Numbered from the stretch's first letter, positions 50,001 to 61,849 are shown. The stretch is DNA of 64,000 bases from Semisulcospira habei (GCA_036245525.1 BTPG01000007.1:119669444-119733443), one strand, 5' to 3'. Translations and numbers: made by a program. Notes: generated by a model from the sequence alone, not told the origin.

Positions 50001-53000
50001 CCAGTAAGTTCATTATTGTTACTTTGCTATTCAGCATCACTACATTTACCGAATCCCAATGCCATTAAAATAAGATGTCTAAGTATGTTTTCCGGTGTTT
50101 GATGTAACCTGAAGCTTCACATAGTTACTTTAGCATCTCGTTATACAAAACTATGCACATGATAAAGGATTTTAACTATTTTTAATAGTTGGTCTCTCTT
50201 AGCATGCTTTTCTAGACTACAGAATCATGATTCAATCCAAACTTATCTTTCATTTCATATGAGAGTTCACTAATTTCTAAGATGAAGAAAGTTGGTTTCC
50301 ATGTTACATCAACTACCATTTTTAAAACATATGGTCCTGAGCAACTGCAAAAGTCTCAATTTTCAAAATGTGCTTCAGCATCACTACATTTATGGAATTC
50401 TGATGCTGTTAAAATAAGACATCTAAGTATGTTTTCTTTGGTTTGATGTAACCTCAAGATTCAGATCGTTACTTTGGCATCTCGTTATACAAAACTATGC
50501 ACATAATTAAGGATTTTCACTATTTTTAAGGTTTGGTCTCTCATATCATGCTTTTCTAGACTACAGAGTCATGATTCCCTGCAAACTTATCTTTCATTTC
50601 ATATAAGAGTTCACTAATTTCTAAGATGAAGAAAGTTGGTTTCCATGTTACATCAACTACCATTTTTAAAACATATGGTCCTGAGCAATTGCAAAAGTCT
50701 CTATTTTCAAAATGTTCTTGTCAGTGAATTTGCTGCATGTTACTTATGTTGTTTCACTACATAGAAATGATCTACATATCTTAAATCTTCTTGTGGGTAA
50801 ACTAAATGAGCTGCCGAGCGACTTTTCATTTTCACTAAGTGCTTGGCACAAGCTTGCTTCCAAAACTGTCATTATTATGCTTTTTTTTTGTTGGGTGGTT
50901 TGTCTTGAAGTGTTTCTAAAACAAAATAAACTGTCTTGTTTGATCCTGCCTTTCATTTTTGTACAGTATTTCCATTTATTTGGTTTCCGTGTTACATCAA
51001 ACAAATTTCGTACCACGTAACTTTACCATCCACATCCATGCAAACACATTTATATATTATCTTTTTTTTGTCATAACATCATACTTTGGGCATGCATCTC
51101 CAAGAAAAATGATAAAAATAAGTATCCCATTGAGTTTGTTTTTTCATGGTTGGTGTCACACTTTTGCTGCACAGCTTTGTAGAGTGACCCACCTACTGTG
51201 AGGTCATTTCTTCACTCGGGGAGTGAGCGACCAGTGCCCAGACACCCGGGTCAGCAGGGACTGCGCTACGGAGCGAGTCCATGGTACGAGAAACGGGACG
51301 ACTCGGACGTGTGCGACAAAAGACCTACATGCCTAGACGTGAGAGGACAGAACGTTACCAAGCGAGAACACCAGTAAAACAGGTTGGATTGTGAGAGACA
51401 ATTACCTAGCTTGGCGTTTACATTGTGTATGTGTATGCGGTGTTGAAGTGCTTGTAGTGAGAAGGGGTGGTGTACATAATCTTTTGAGTGTTCTTTTATT
51501 GCTTATTTTTAATAAAGGCCAATATTAGAAAGAGAGCTAGTGTGTTGAGTTTTACCGCGTGAATGCGCCCAACTGAGTCAGTGGCGGTGTATGCGTCTGT
51601 TGTGCGAGTCTGTACGTGCGACTGGGGCAGTCTGTGTGGTGTCTTACAAGGCGCCAAACCAATCTGGCACTACCCCTGAACTACATATATCATGGCCAAT
51701 TCATCTCCTGCTCTGGTGTCCAAATGGGTGAAAGTGTTAAAACACCAACCAAAGAAAAATACAACAAAACCAAAACTAATACACAAAACAAAAATAATGC
51801 AGAAACAAGACACACTGAAAGTGAAAGAACAAACATAATTCTTGTTCAGCACACACTTATTCTTGTTAGCAGCTATCATCCTGACCGGCAATGAAATGCT
51901 GTGTAGTTTGCTTAACCCTTTTAGCCCCAACACCCTACAGCAGGAGATTGACTGACCATGATAATTCAAGGGTAGTGCCAGATTACCATGGCACTACCCT
52001 TGAATTATCATGTCAATCCACCTCCTGCAATTGGTACATCGTCAAGTAACACTTTCAAAATTTGGGAAATGCACCCATGGGGCTAAAAATCTGCAAATAT
52101 AACAAGAAGCATCCAAAAGAGTTTTTTTTTTAATTAAATTCAGAGTATCACTGTGCTTCAGCACAGTAGACTCTGTTTAAGTTGCACAGTTGGTAGAAAC
52201 ACAGCAAAAACCATGCCTAATGTGTGCCCCACAACCTGTCGCCATCCGTGTGCGCTTTCAACATCTCCGTGCAGCTAAGACCTTTGCCAAAGATGCTGAG
52301 CTACAGCATCTATGCCTTTATCGTTGGGCTCAGCCACAGCAGTGACCTGTAGAATGGAGAATAGACAAGACGCGCAATATTTTCAATGGTAATTTCTACA
52401 AAATGCCTCTGCCAGCTTTTACAATTGAGGAAGCTACATTTTTGTGCAAGAAAATGCTGCGGCAGAGGAAACGTTTGGCTGAAAGTACAGATGCCTACTC
52501 GAAAACTGAAAAACATGCCTGCATTCATGGCTGTCATCTGCTACAGACTAGTCCACAGCCGCAAATACAGGGCACACTTTTCTCGAATAGTTTTCTGTAC
52601 TTTCAACAAAACGTTTCCACTGCTGCATTTTTTCTCCACAAATATAAAACTTCATCATTGTAAAAGCTGACAGAGGCATTTTGGAGAAACTGCCGGTGAA
52701 AAATTTTGCAAATGGTATCCTGTCTATTCTACAAGTCAGTGACCATGGCCGGCAGCAAAGGTTTGAGCTGCACGGAGAAGTTGACAGTTGCGTGCACAGA
52801 CAGTGACAGGAAGTAGGGCACGCATTAGGCATGTTTTTTTTTGCTGTGTTTCTATCAACTCCGCAACTGTGTAACTTTAACAACCCTTTGTTTGTCAATA
52901 GCTGAATCATTGCAACAACAAACACTGCCAACATGCAAAGGGTTAACAGCAGGAAATATTTGTACCAGCACTGCTCAATTGGACCATACTGTCTGGCGAT

Positions 53001-55510
53001 ACAATGCAAGACTTTTTCAAATTATCTGACAATACACACACACATAAAGCAAAAGTGGGGCAAGCAACGCAGTCAAGCATGACCCAAGTGCAAATAAAGC
53101 CCTCCATATCTAAAACAAAGCCCTCCATGTCATGAGATGAGATCTCACAAAGAATGAATAAAATGAAACCTCTGATGCTTTTAGGCATATGTACTCATGA
53201 TTGAAAGTTGGCAGTTGTGAAAACACACGGATGCACTTTTGTGGCTTCTCCTGCAATCTGTGTTTTGATATTTCGACATTTTCCCAATGTATTTTTACAT
53301 ATGGCAATAAAATTCCATCTTATCTCATAGATGCATGGGGGAAAGTTGGCAATGAACTCTCCAAGGGCCTCCCTGCACCTGTAGGGTGAAGACTTCTGAG
53401 GAGTGGGGTGGACCTTGCATGGGCCTTTCCCAGCACAGAGATACCACTTTGAATGAATTAACTGTGGGGTGAAGGAAACTTTTTGTTGTCATTTTCCCAG
53501 CATTTGTGCGACATTTTAGGCACATAATTTTTTTTGTTGTTTTGATGGCATTTTTCTTTATGTCTGTGCCAACTTTCACCCATATTCATGTATGTACCTC
53601 CTACAGAATAACTTGTACCTTCAGCCCTTGAATGATAACTATAACAGCAAGAGGCAAGGATTTTCATGAGCCATGGTGGGCTCTACGGGGGCTTACGAGG
53701 ATCAATGCCTCTTGCAGATGGATGTATAGTGTAACATTTAAAGCATATTACATGTATATGTATCTGCTTCTTTGACCCGATTCTACTGATGCAACTGGCA
53801 TGGCCACTCATAAACTCCAGCAGCCTACAGGGGCTCACGAGGATCTATGCCTCTTGTGGATGGATGGTGTGTTAGGGCTTGAAAAGATCCAGAATGAAAA
53901 TCAGAAAATGAAGGAATGTTTTGTGTGGACAGTTCACAAGAGCATCTACACCCAAGCAGGAGTCTCAGCACGTGTCCTGAAAATATTAAAGTTATATTGC
54001 CCAGGATCAAGCATCTCAACACAGTCAGAAAACTGTCTGCAACAGATACTGCTGACAATATGTGTATGGGTCCTTTGTGTATTATCTTAGAGCTTTATCA
54101 TGTAAGTACAAAGCCAAATGTCAAAATTCATCGTTTGCAGGGTGTATTGTTTTTGTACCCGAGTCACGGATTTATTGTCTGCATCGGCCTGGTTTTGAAT
54201 TAATATGCATATTTATGAGCCTACGTCACAAGGCCACAGAACCCGACCGACTATCAGTGTATCGCAATACTACAGGTCACGAGGTCATTGTTGTGTACTG
54301 ATGTTCTCCGGCATCCCTTTGACATAATTTTCCACGAGAATTTAGAATAAACCTTGCATACTCGCTATGCTGTCAAAATCACAATGCGGGTTCCGCTTGA
54401 CCTGCTAGTATTTACTATTAACGATCGTGCGGCATCGTCAGTGGCACGGCCGGGGGTGTGGCTTGTTCGACTCTCCGCGTAAAGCAACTGACACAGTGTC
54501 CACAGTGCCTAGTTCGACCGTTGATCCTTTATCCCTCGGAAACACAAAACAGAACATTGGTAATTAAACCCACTTTCTGCACTGCAGTCAATTTCACATC
54601 TCACACATCGAAGTCTACATAACTGAAAGCATCACTGGAAACAACAAATGCACCATCACAGCAGAAACACTACCTCTGTGAATCCGAGTGAATCAGAGCC
54701 CGCACAGACAAAAAAAACGTGTCACAACCAGCGATATGCAACATGATTTTGACACACACCGTAGTTTTCAGATCCTTAAAATCAGCACAAAATCTGACAA
54801 CTAGCTCGTAACTATATGATAAAACAGGTTTTAAAATCTTGCGAAATCAGTAAGAGATAAATTCTACTGAAGATCAATAATTCTGAAAATCACTAGTGCT
54901 CGCGAAACTATAGGAAGATTGACAAAGACTGTAGATTACTTACTGATTCAGAAGGAAAGCGACAAATTCCGGATGGGCGGTCAAGTCAAGCTCTTGCTTT
55001 ACGCGTTGCCACATGTCCATATTCCCTTGTCCGATGTCAATTCTACTTAGGGGTATCTTGTCTCTCTTCCTCTTTCTTCTCTTCCATTTCGAGTCTGTCA
55101 TTGTCGGCGCGAGTCGATGATACTTTTTTTCTTTCTCTGGTTTATCTACCATGTTGTGTCTGATTGGTAATAATTATGCAGATGACCTAAGGTCGTATAG
55201 AATAATTATGATGTCAGCTCCATCTCCTATCAGAAGCAATCTTTTCACAGTGTCCTGACACAAGATTCCGGTGGGCCTCTTTTCACTTTGAACGGACGAA
55301 AGAAAACATTGGTGGGACAATAGGGTGGTCACTGTCCAAGTGGGTATGTATACTGAAGCCCAGTAAAAGCTTTTTGCGAACTGAAGCCTTCAAAAAGTTC
55401 ACTTGTGCCCCTTCAATACCTTAAGATGCAAAACTGTGTGATATGGTATATTTTCAATATATTTCTTGCTTCTGAGGGGGTGGGGAAAGGAGGAGGAGGG
55501 GGGGCGGGGT

Positions 55511-55541
<31 letters not shown>

Positions 55542-58377
55542 AACTGCAGCAGAAATAGCTCAATTTCAAGCCCTGTGTGTGGTAAGGTGCAAAGCGTGTC
55601 TCTACCTGCTGTCCACCCTGAACTTGTTTCTGCTGCAACTGTCGCACCTTCAGCGCCTGAATCTGCTCACTGGTCATTGTGCGCAGTAGGCCCGCTTGCT
55701 TTTGCGTCTAAAAACAAGAAAATGTGTGCCTTTGCTCACAAAGAAGGTGTGTGTGCTAAATGAATGGGCCGTTCATATTCAACTAATTAAACTTTCATCA
55801 CAATAAAAGTTCCAAACGGACCCTTCACATTTTCAAATAATCAGGTTTTAAAGTATGGCATCATAAAAGTCTCGATGAAATTTCAGAATCAAAGCCATGT
55901 CATTTAATTAATAACTTTCAGATTTTTTTTTTAAAAACTCATTAAGTTTTTACAGACCATTCAAGGAAGCTGGAGTACTAATCCACTTGTGGAAAACTAA
56001 GAAATTTATGTTTCTAAGAGCAAAATTAGAGCAGTTTCAGGACTGAAACAGTTTACAACAGAAAATAGAATGTACATACAGTAGTAACTTTAAATGAACT
56101 ACAATGAATAATGCTGGATAGCAAAGCTGAACTGACAGCAACAATACAAGGTACATGTGCATTACAACTTGAAGCAGGAAATGAACGCAATATATATTAA
56201 CTTCTACATCTACGAACACACACACATCCTTCACACCTAAAATGAATTTTCGTGACCTTGGGAAGTTGTCCATATGGACTGTATACCAGCTGTAGGGAGG
56301 TCGAACAGCCATGAACGTTCAAGGGTAGTGTCATATCAGCTGCCTACAATCAGCCAGAAGTCTTAAATGTGGCGGCAGATTAGCATGGTGCCTGGACTGG
56401 CCATTACAGTTCAAGAATGGTGCCAGTTTAGCTTGGAACACTTGATCAGCTAAGATGGTTCACATGTAGCTTTGACTGGCCACGATAAATCAAAGGGTAG
56501 TGCCAAATTAGCTTGGCGCCTTTCAAGGTGCCACCCTAATCTGGCTCTACCCTTGAACTATCAGTTGATCCATCTCTTGCTGTGGTGTCTTAAAAGCGTG
56601 AATAAACTCTTTCAGACACACGATATAATGACTTTATGCAGCTTCAATAAAGACTGTGAATGAGCCATGGCAGGGCATAGATCCTCACGAGCCCCCGCAA
56701 TTGCGGGGGCTCATGAGGATCTTTGCCTCTTGCTCAGTCACAAACTAGCATGGTTAATCAAACACAGTGTTTACAGGTGAATGTGACGAGTTTATACTTA
56801 CAGCAAAGCTGAGTTTCTGAGCGCGCAGCTGCTGAGGCTGTGTGGCGGACTGCGGGCTCTGCGTACGCACGATGGGACGCAGCAAGTTGATCTGCTGGTG
56901 GGTCAGGTTTTTAGCTGCCAGGTGCTGAACTGCGGATGTAAAAATCACACCTGGGACTTAATGCACTTCAGTCATATTGCCAGTTGTGTGTGAGTGACGA
57001 ACCCTTTCAGCGCCAACACCCTACAGCAGGATATTGATTGACCATGATAATTCAAGGGTAGCGCCAGATTAGCTTGGCACCTTCAGGCGCCAAGCTAATC
57101 TGGCACCACCATAGAATTATCATGGTCAATCCACCTCCTGCAAGTGGTACATAGTCGTTAAGTAACACTTACAAAATTTGGGAAATGCGCCCATTGCGCT
57201 AAAAGGGTTAATCATACATGTATTACAATCAACTTGCAAGACACTATTATTTACAAGCAATGGTACAAAAAAGTAGAGGTGTGTGTGGGTGACTGATCCA
57301 TACTGATGAGCTCAAGAAATGTGACATCATTCAAATCATTGGAAACACAAAGTGTTTCCGATGACTTGAATAATGTCACATTTTCTTTTATTATTAACAT
57401 ATTTTTCAGTGCATCCTAATAAAAACAACTTAAAAATTCAAAACAGTTTACTGTTTTGAAAAAAAAAGAAAAAAAGAACAGAAATTTATAGCACGACAGA
57501 GTAAGCACTCAAAAAGATTTTTCAGAGGCTACTATCACAATTTAAAAAAAATAAATGTTGCCTTTGCAGTATCCACAATCTAGATCTGTTTAATACAACT
57601 GCTGAAAGCACTACTCCATGCACAAATCTCACATTTTCACCAAAAAACCAACAAACTATTAATACACAATTTTCTTTTTAACAAAGAAAAAACTACTTCC
57701 TGTGATGGCCGAGGCGCCAAACACATACATACACCATACATGAAGTTAGCATTTGACATGTGCCACATAATACGTGGCATGTCTCAAACGCTTCATTTGT
57801 TGTGTGCCTGTATGCAGCACATCTTGAATGAGTTACGAGTTACCTACCTCCTGCCATGGCCGCAATTTTCTGGGTGTTTGCTAGCTGGGCGGTGAGGTTT
57901 GCAGAGGCAGAGGCAGTGGGTTGGAGAGTGGCGCGGGCCTGAGCCTGTATTGCTGCCTGGGCAGCGACTGCCACATTACCAGCCACAGTGGTGATCTCAT
58001 GCACGGCCACTGACCTCTGTCCTCGCATACCAGCCAGGCTTCCAGTCACTGCCTGTGAAGAGAAAATTATCAACAGCTATTATTAAATGTCACTGCAACA
58101 ACTAAGAGATGGATCTGCCAGGATACTGCTAGTTTGCTCAAGTATCTATCAATGTGACACAGCCTAAACCATTTCAATAGTTCAATGCAAAGGACACTGA
58201 CCAGAAAAAAGAAAAGAGAAAAACAAAAACAAATCCATCCGTTAAAAACCATCCATCCATACAACAGTGATGAAATGACAAACATACCACAATGCTGCCT
58301 GTGGCTGGCAAGGTGCGAGCAATGGAAACAGCCGTCATTCCCTGCCCCACTGCCATCTTGGGTGCTGGACCCGTCTG
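45151..58377 (-). CDS. C-terminal part of a Q/T/A-rich nuclear coactivator-like protein (seven exons)
   Basis: Exons on the minus strand: 58377-58288, 58052-57848, 56929-56802, 55707-55606, 47415-47238, 46791-46684 and 45974-45151. All have GT..AG junctions and join in one phase to 544 residues plus stop. The product is rich in Gln, Thr, Ala and Val, with no folded domain visible. It has segments such as LTHQQINLLRPIVRTQSPQS, TSEQIQALKVRQLQQKQ and GKITGHLLHQIVKNQQIIHT, and ends KTPYAMRSRNPPKH. Such low-complexity tails are typical of chromatin and transcription cofactors. EP400/Domino is a guess from overall style and the AMRSR ending, not a demonstrated match. Earlier exons must lie beyond 58377. 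Introns carry palindromes and other repeats. Confidence 0.85.
46052..46272. mobile_element. TTAA-flanked hairpin element
   Basis: TTAACCC at 46052-46058 (a second TTAACCCC at 46061-46068) and GGGTTAA at 46266-46272. The core hairpin (about 46135-46245) has arms of GATTGACTATGATAATTCAA type and ends GCAGGAGG/CCTCCTGC. It lies in an intron of the Q-rich gene. Confidence 0.75.
46684..46791 (-). CDS. Q-rich gene, sixth exon seen
   Basis: Acceptor TGTTTTCAG, donor GTCAGTAAA (weak but phase-consistent). Encodes SQLQNQRMQLLHQQQRKGLP. Confidence 0.8.
46958..47024. repeat. Poly-C tract
   Basis: Almost pure C run in an intron of the Q-rich gene; on the transcribed strand it is poly-G. Confidence 0.9.
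47238..47415 (-). CDS. Q-rich gene, fifth exon seen
   Basis: Acceptor CTGTTCACAG, donor GTGAGTTC. Starts LQATQILQGQVQQVGQSG and ends GQGQQKQGL. Confidence 0.85.
48121..48499 (-). mobile_element. SINE-like repeat, copy 5
   Basis: Perfect 12-bp duplication TGTAGTGACAGA at 48109-48120 and 48500-48511. It lies within the 4.1-kb insert. Confidence 0.85.
50031..50716. repeat. 344-bp tandem duplication
   Basis: Two adjacent copies (50031-50374 and 50375-50716) about 90% alike, each starting CAGCATCACTACATTTA and ending near CAATTTTCAAAATGTNCTT. Confidence 0.85.
51912..52087. mobile_element. TTAA hairpin element, right end decayed
   Basis: TTAACCC at 51912-51918. Core palindrome GACCATGATAATTCAAGGGT to its complement (51955-52015), CCTCCTGC end, then GGGGCTAAAA in place of GGGTTAA. 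Confidence 0.7.
52177..52880. mobile_element. Foldback element with about 350-bp arms
   Basis: The left arm (about 52177-52545) and right arm (about 52565-52880) are inverted, diverged copies: GAAACACAGCAAAAACCATG, AAAATGCCTCTGCCAGCTTT and GAAAGTACAG each recur inverted. Both outer ends carry TTAA (52177-52180, 52877-52880). No long ORF with a recognisable domain. Confidence 0.7.
52881..54943. other. Intronic sequence, no gene seen
   Basis: Part of the 8.2-kb intron of the Q-rich gene. It holds a palindrome at 53646-53715 and a half palindrome at 53822-53860. Open frames lack domains. Confidence 0.5.
53646..53715. repeat. CTCATGAGGATC-family hairpin
   Basis: GCAAGAGGCAAGGATTTTCA pairs with GAGGATCAATGCCTCTTGC; the loop region is degenerate. 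Confidence 0.65.
54944..55152 (-). CDS. First coding exon of an unidentified gene or alternative transcript
   Basis: The minus strand opens with ATG at 55152 and encodes 69 residues plus two bases before a consensus donor (CA then GTAAGTAA). The N-terminal half is very basic (KWKRRKRKRDK, a likely nuclear localisation signal). The second half (MWQRVKQELDLTAHPEFVAF) is helix-like and resembles the short N-terminal motif before zinc-finger arrays in some invertebrate proteins; that is an impression only. The phase (2) does not fit the next Q-rich exon (phase 0), so it should start a different transcript. No partner exon was found. It lies inside an intron of the Q-rich gene, same strand. Confidence 0.55.
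55497..55541. repeat. Poly-G tract
   Basis: G run in an intron of the Q-rich gene, 65 bp from an exon. Confidence 0.9.
55606..55707 (-). CDS. Q-rich gene, fourth exon seen
   Basis: Acceptor TTGTTTTTAG, donor GTAGAGAC. Encodes TQKQAGLLRTMTSEQIQALK and a Gln-rich end; possible short helix. Confidence 0.82.
56474..56570. repeat. TGGCACTACC hairpin with neighbouring half copies
   Basis: Palindrome AAGGGTAGTGCCAAATTAGC to its near complement. Single arms lie just upstream at about 56318 and 56408. Confidence 0.65.
56669..56733. repeat. CTCATGAGGATC-family hairpin
   Basis: AGATCCTCACGAGCCCCCGC pairs with GCGGGGGCTCATGAGGATCT. It is about 70 bases from an exon end of the Q-rich gene. Confidence 0.8.
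56802..56929 (-). CDS. Q-rich gene, third exon seen
   Basis: Acceptor ATCCGCAG, donor GTAAGTATA. Encodes QHLAAKNLTHQQINLLRPIV and RAQKLSFA. Confidence 0.85.
57001..57211. mobile_element. TTAA hairpin element
   Basis: The right end is GGGTTAA (57205-57211); the left end is AACCC (57000-57004), decayed. Core arms GACCATGATAATTCAAGGGT and GCTTGGCACC, with outer AGCAGGA/CCTCCTGC. Confidence 0.75.
57212..57847. other. Intron, no feature seen
   Basis: AT-rich intronic sequence of the Q-rich gene. Confidence 0.5.
57848..58052 (-). CDS. Q-rich gene, second exon seen
   Basis: Acceptor TTCTCTTCACAG, donor GTAGGTAAC. Ala/Gln-rich (AAQAAIQAQARATLQPTASA). A donor four bases downstream (GTAACT) is possible, but only the chosen one keeps the phase. 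Confidence 0.85.
58288..58377 (-). CDS. Q-rich gene, first exon seen
   Basis: Acceptor CGTTTTCAG, donor GTATGTTTG. 30 codons (QTGPAPKMAVGQGMTAVS...). Phase 0 at both ends. Confidence 0.75.
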
Positions 58378-59129
58378 CTGAAAACGAGTCCACTACAACA
58401 TGACCTAAGCAATGCACTGTCAGACCAATATGAGCCTGTGCCAAAAGGTGCTAAGTGGAACAGTATCGATGTTTGACCACTTATGTAACTAAATATACAA
58501 AACCCTACTTAAATTTGTTATGAATATCTGAAAAGAGTGTATTCTGAAGAGATAGTTATGATATTATTGTGTTGATAACTACACACTACAACAAAATAAA
58601 TGTTTTAAAAGTCTGAGGAGCAATGAAAATCAATGCTTCCGAAAGTGGAACACTTCCAGGTGCCTGACAAAAACCCCTGCCCTACAAAATCTGTATGTCA
58701 CAGACAGATATTTTTCTATAATATGTTTAAATAGTTTCTTTTTTTAGTGATTCTGCAAAGAAACACTTTGAAAACGTATTGTTGCTTGTAAAAAACGAAC
58801 TTAAAAAATGCATATGTCCAGTGCTACCAGTTCAGATTACTTTTTCATTTCACTGTGCCGGCAAAAAAGATCATCTGCTAACACACTGGTTTTGTCAGCG
58901 GCGTTTGTTGGTAGAAACAGCTGCAAATATCAATCAGTGTTAACAGTAATCAGACTTTTCGGTGAAAATCGTTCATGACATTGACTTATTGATCTCAGAG
59001 TGTGTGGCACTATAATTTTGTCAAACTGTTGCGATTGACATTTTGCTTATATTGGAGGCATTTCACTGTGTTTTCGCATGATCATTTTCTCGGGGCACCT
59101 TTTGGCACAGGCTCATTTAAACAATATCA
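58378..59129. other. Intron or flank, no gene seen
   Basis: AT-rich sequence upstream of the first exon seen. Confidence 0.5.
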
Positions 59130-59865
59130 AGAAAGGCAAAGCAATTATGGCTCACGTGTATGACCGATCCACATGTCTGACAATAAGGTTGGCTTCTACA
59201 CTAACAAAATCCATTTTTCTCAAAATGTAATCAGTTTTCACACATCTGTGAAACCTCCATGACCCTTGCCCTTTGCAATGAGTCGACTAAATTAGGATAC
59301 ATAGGAAGGTCTTATTATCAGCTACCTTTGTGCCAAATTTGATTGAAAAGTTTGCAAAAATGTTCATAATAACTACAATTATTGGAATTTTATACACATT
59401 TGTTGACCTCTTATGACCCTTGACCTTGTCCTAGGGGTCATCCAAATTATTATGCATAAATAGGTCTTACCATCAGGTATCTCTGCAGCAAGTTTGGGGG
59501 TTTGGAGTTGTGAATAGTAATTGAGAGAAAAACATTTCTTGTCAAAATATGGCTATTTTTTTACCTATCTCCTGAGCTCGTGACCGTTGTCCTTTCCGAG
59601 GGGTCATCTAAATTAGTATGCATCGATAAGTCTTACCATCAGGCATCTCTGTAGCAAGTTTGGGTTTGAAGTTGTGAATAGTATTTGAAAAAAAACAAAC
59701 ATCATTTGTCAAAATATGGCTATTTTGGACCTATTTCTTGAGCTCTTGTGACCCTTGACCTTTCCGAGGGATCAACCAAATTAGTATGCATAGAAAGGTC
59801 TTTCCATCAGGTATCTTTGTACTAAGATTGAATTTGAAGCTGCGAATAGTATTTGAGAAAAATTA
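59130..59865 (+). repeat. Satellite-bearing element, array 3, cut by a DIRS insertion
   Basis: The start (GGCAAAGCAATTATGGCTCACGTG) matches array 1. About four units (near 59260, 59416, 59581, 59751) follow. The array stops at the DIRS terminal repeat, so its normal end is missing here. Confidence 0.82.
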
Positions 59866-60085
59866 ATTTTTCTCTAAAATATATTTTTTCGAAAAATACT
59901 TACCGATGACATGACTTTGTGGAAGTGTCTACTACTTGCTCAATTTTAGCCTAAGAACCCGTTGTGTTACAACACAACCCGGGAGGCACTCGGGGAACCC
60001 CCAGAGGGGCCAAGAGATGTCTTCCGTCCCTGCCCTACCGGTTCCGGGTCACGTGGTAGCCCAACCAGTCGGAATACTTAGCTCG

Positions 60086-60899
60086 CTAGTGGCAAGCGGG
60101 GCAGGTCGATTCCGTCTTCCAGCCCACAGCCGCCATGATGTCTTTGACAGTGCAGTTCCAGTCGAACGCGACGCTCGTGGCCATGGCTCGTACCTCGTGT
60201 GCACGTATGTGAAGTCTCTTTGCTCCCTGCGGGGAGAGGTCCTGGTAGGCGGACCGTATAACCCAGTGCAGCCAGGAAGATATCGTCTGGGCTGTTATGT
60301 CAGACCTGCTGAGTTTCAAAGGTAGGAAGAGGCGTGTGCATCCTCTCCGGACGACCTTGGATCATCGCAGGTAAATGCGAAAGGCGCGCACCGGATCTTG
60401 TTGCCTGGTCTCCTGGGGAAAGCTGACGTTTCTCAGTGGCCGCAAGGTTATCACCTGTGGTGCGGACAGCGGAGACCTAGTCTTGGCAAGGAAGGCAGGG
60501 TCCGTGAGGAGCTGAAATGACCCATCCGCTCTGAACTGCAGGCAGGCAGGGCGTGCTGAAAGCGCGTGTAGCTCGCTAACTCGGGCCGCGGTGGCAAGGG
60601 CCAACAGGAAGCATGTCTTATGAGTCACGTCCGCAAGTCGGGCTAAGGGCAGCAGTTCGAACCTGGCAGAGTTAAGTCACGTCAGGAATGAGCGAGCAGG
60701 GCACTGGTCGCTGCAGGCCAAAGTGAGTCATAAGATCGGAGAGGTCTTTGCAGTCGCCAGGATTCGGGCGGCCGAGGTGCCGATAAGTGTCAGCAATCAT
60801 AGACAAGTACCCCCCCTGATGGTGATAGGGGCCAACCCTTGGTCTCCAAAGAGCCAGAGGAAGAAGTCCGCGAGCTGGGGATTCGTCAGTTCGGGGGTG
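60086..60899 (-). pseudogene. DIRS tyrosine recombinase
   Basis: FLLALATAARVSELHALSAR (first catalytic Arg), then LHIRAHEVRAMATSVAFDWN with the His..Arg pair, and IMAAVGWKTEST just before the expected Tyr, which lies past a stop. Frames change at about 60360 and 60630. Confidence 0.78.
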
Positions 60900-61849
60900 T
60901 TAACCTCACAACGTGGTTGCTCGAGCCTCGCACTGGGGAGGTGAGCGCCAGCAGGGTGGTCATAGCGAGGATCAGGAGGTCGGTGGTCCCCGACCTGGTC
61001 CATCAGAAAGGCGCCACCAGGAACAGTATCGTGTTGCGCCCTCAGAGCTTGAGCAGAACCTTGGGACTAGCACCATCGGCATGTTAGGCCCGGCGACCAG
61101 GCCGTCCCAGGGAATGGAGAGAGCGTCCACTGCCCAGGCCAGGGAACTGGAAGTGGAGAGACGAAGAGGGAGCTTCAGATTCCAACTCAAGGCGAAGAGG
61201 TCGACCATAGGTGACTCCCCGGCTGCGCCGATCAACCGAAGATGTCTGGAAGCAGCGACCATACGGTAAGCAGTAGCTGACCGCGACGGTAGAGGAAGTC
61301 GGTTCGGACCTTCCGATGACCCGGGATGAGGCGCGCGAAGAGTGATATCCCGGTCCTCGCACTAGCGAAGCGCCTGGTGGAGAAGGAAGCAGAGGGGGGG
61401 GGGGGGGGGGGAAACAGGTCCCGCCTCGCTTCTGGAAGTAGGCGACGACCGTGGAGTTGTCGGACCATACTAGAGGCTCCTAAGGTCGAAGGCGAAGTTC
61501 CCCCAGAAGGAGGGCTTGCCCGACCGCCTTCAGTTCCCACCAGTTGATGTGTCGGGGTGACAACTCTCCGGATCACAGGCCGGAGGTAGTCTCGAATGAC
61601 AGGAGGCGAGCTCCCCAACCAGAGAGGCTCGCGTCGACGCACAAGAGAGGGAGGGGCGGCAAGAACCGCGGCACTCATGTCGTAAGCCAGGATGGATCTG
61701 CGCAGCTCAGTAGGTGAAGACAGGACAAGGCTGAGACCGGGACCGGAGCGTCGAGGTCAGCCATCGAAGGACGCCCGAGCTGTAGGAGGCGCCGTTGCAG
61801 GGGGCCGAGCGTAGAGACGTCTCAAGGAAACTAGATCCGCCGCTGCGTA
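60900..61849 (-). pseudogene. DIRS RNase H region
   Basis: Includes ESPMVDLFALSWNLKLPLRL and WAVDALSIPWDGLVAG, matching copy 1. Several frame changes. Confidence 0.65.

Larger units (their letters stand above)
47565..51645. mobile_element. 4.1-kb non-coding insert between two halves of a hairpin element
   Basis: Half of a TGGCACTACC hairpin ends at 47564 (GGGTAGTGCCAGAT) and the other half starts at about 51646 (AAGGCGCCAAACCAATCTGG). The block between has TG and ACA at its edges, no ORF of note, a nested SINE, a 344-bp tandem duplication, and near its right end AATAAA (51511-51516) followed by a GT-rich stretch, as in the R-U5 part of an LTR. Its class is unknown. The left arm lacks its inner part, so the junction is not clean. 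Confidence 0.45.

Noticed and set aside
52386..53009. Open frames of 90-150 codons on both strands
   Set aside because: They lie on the arms of a foldback element and mirror each other.
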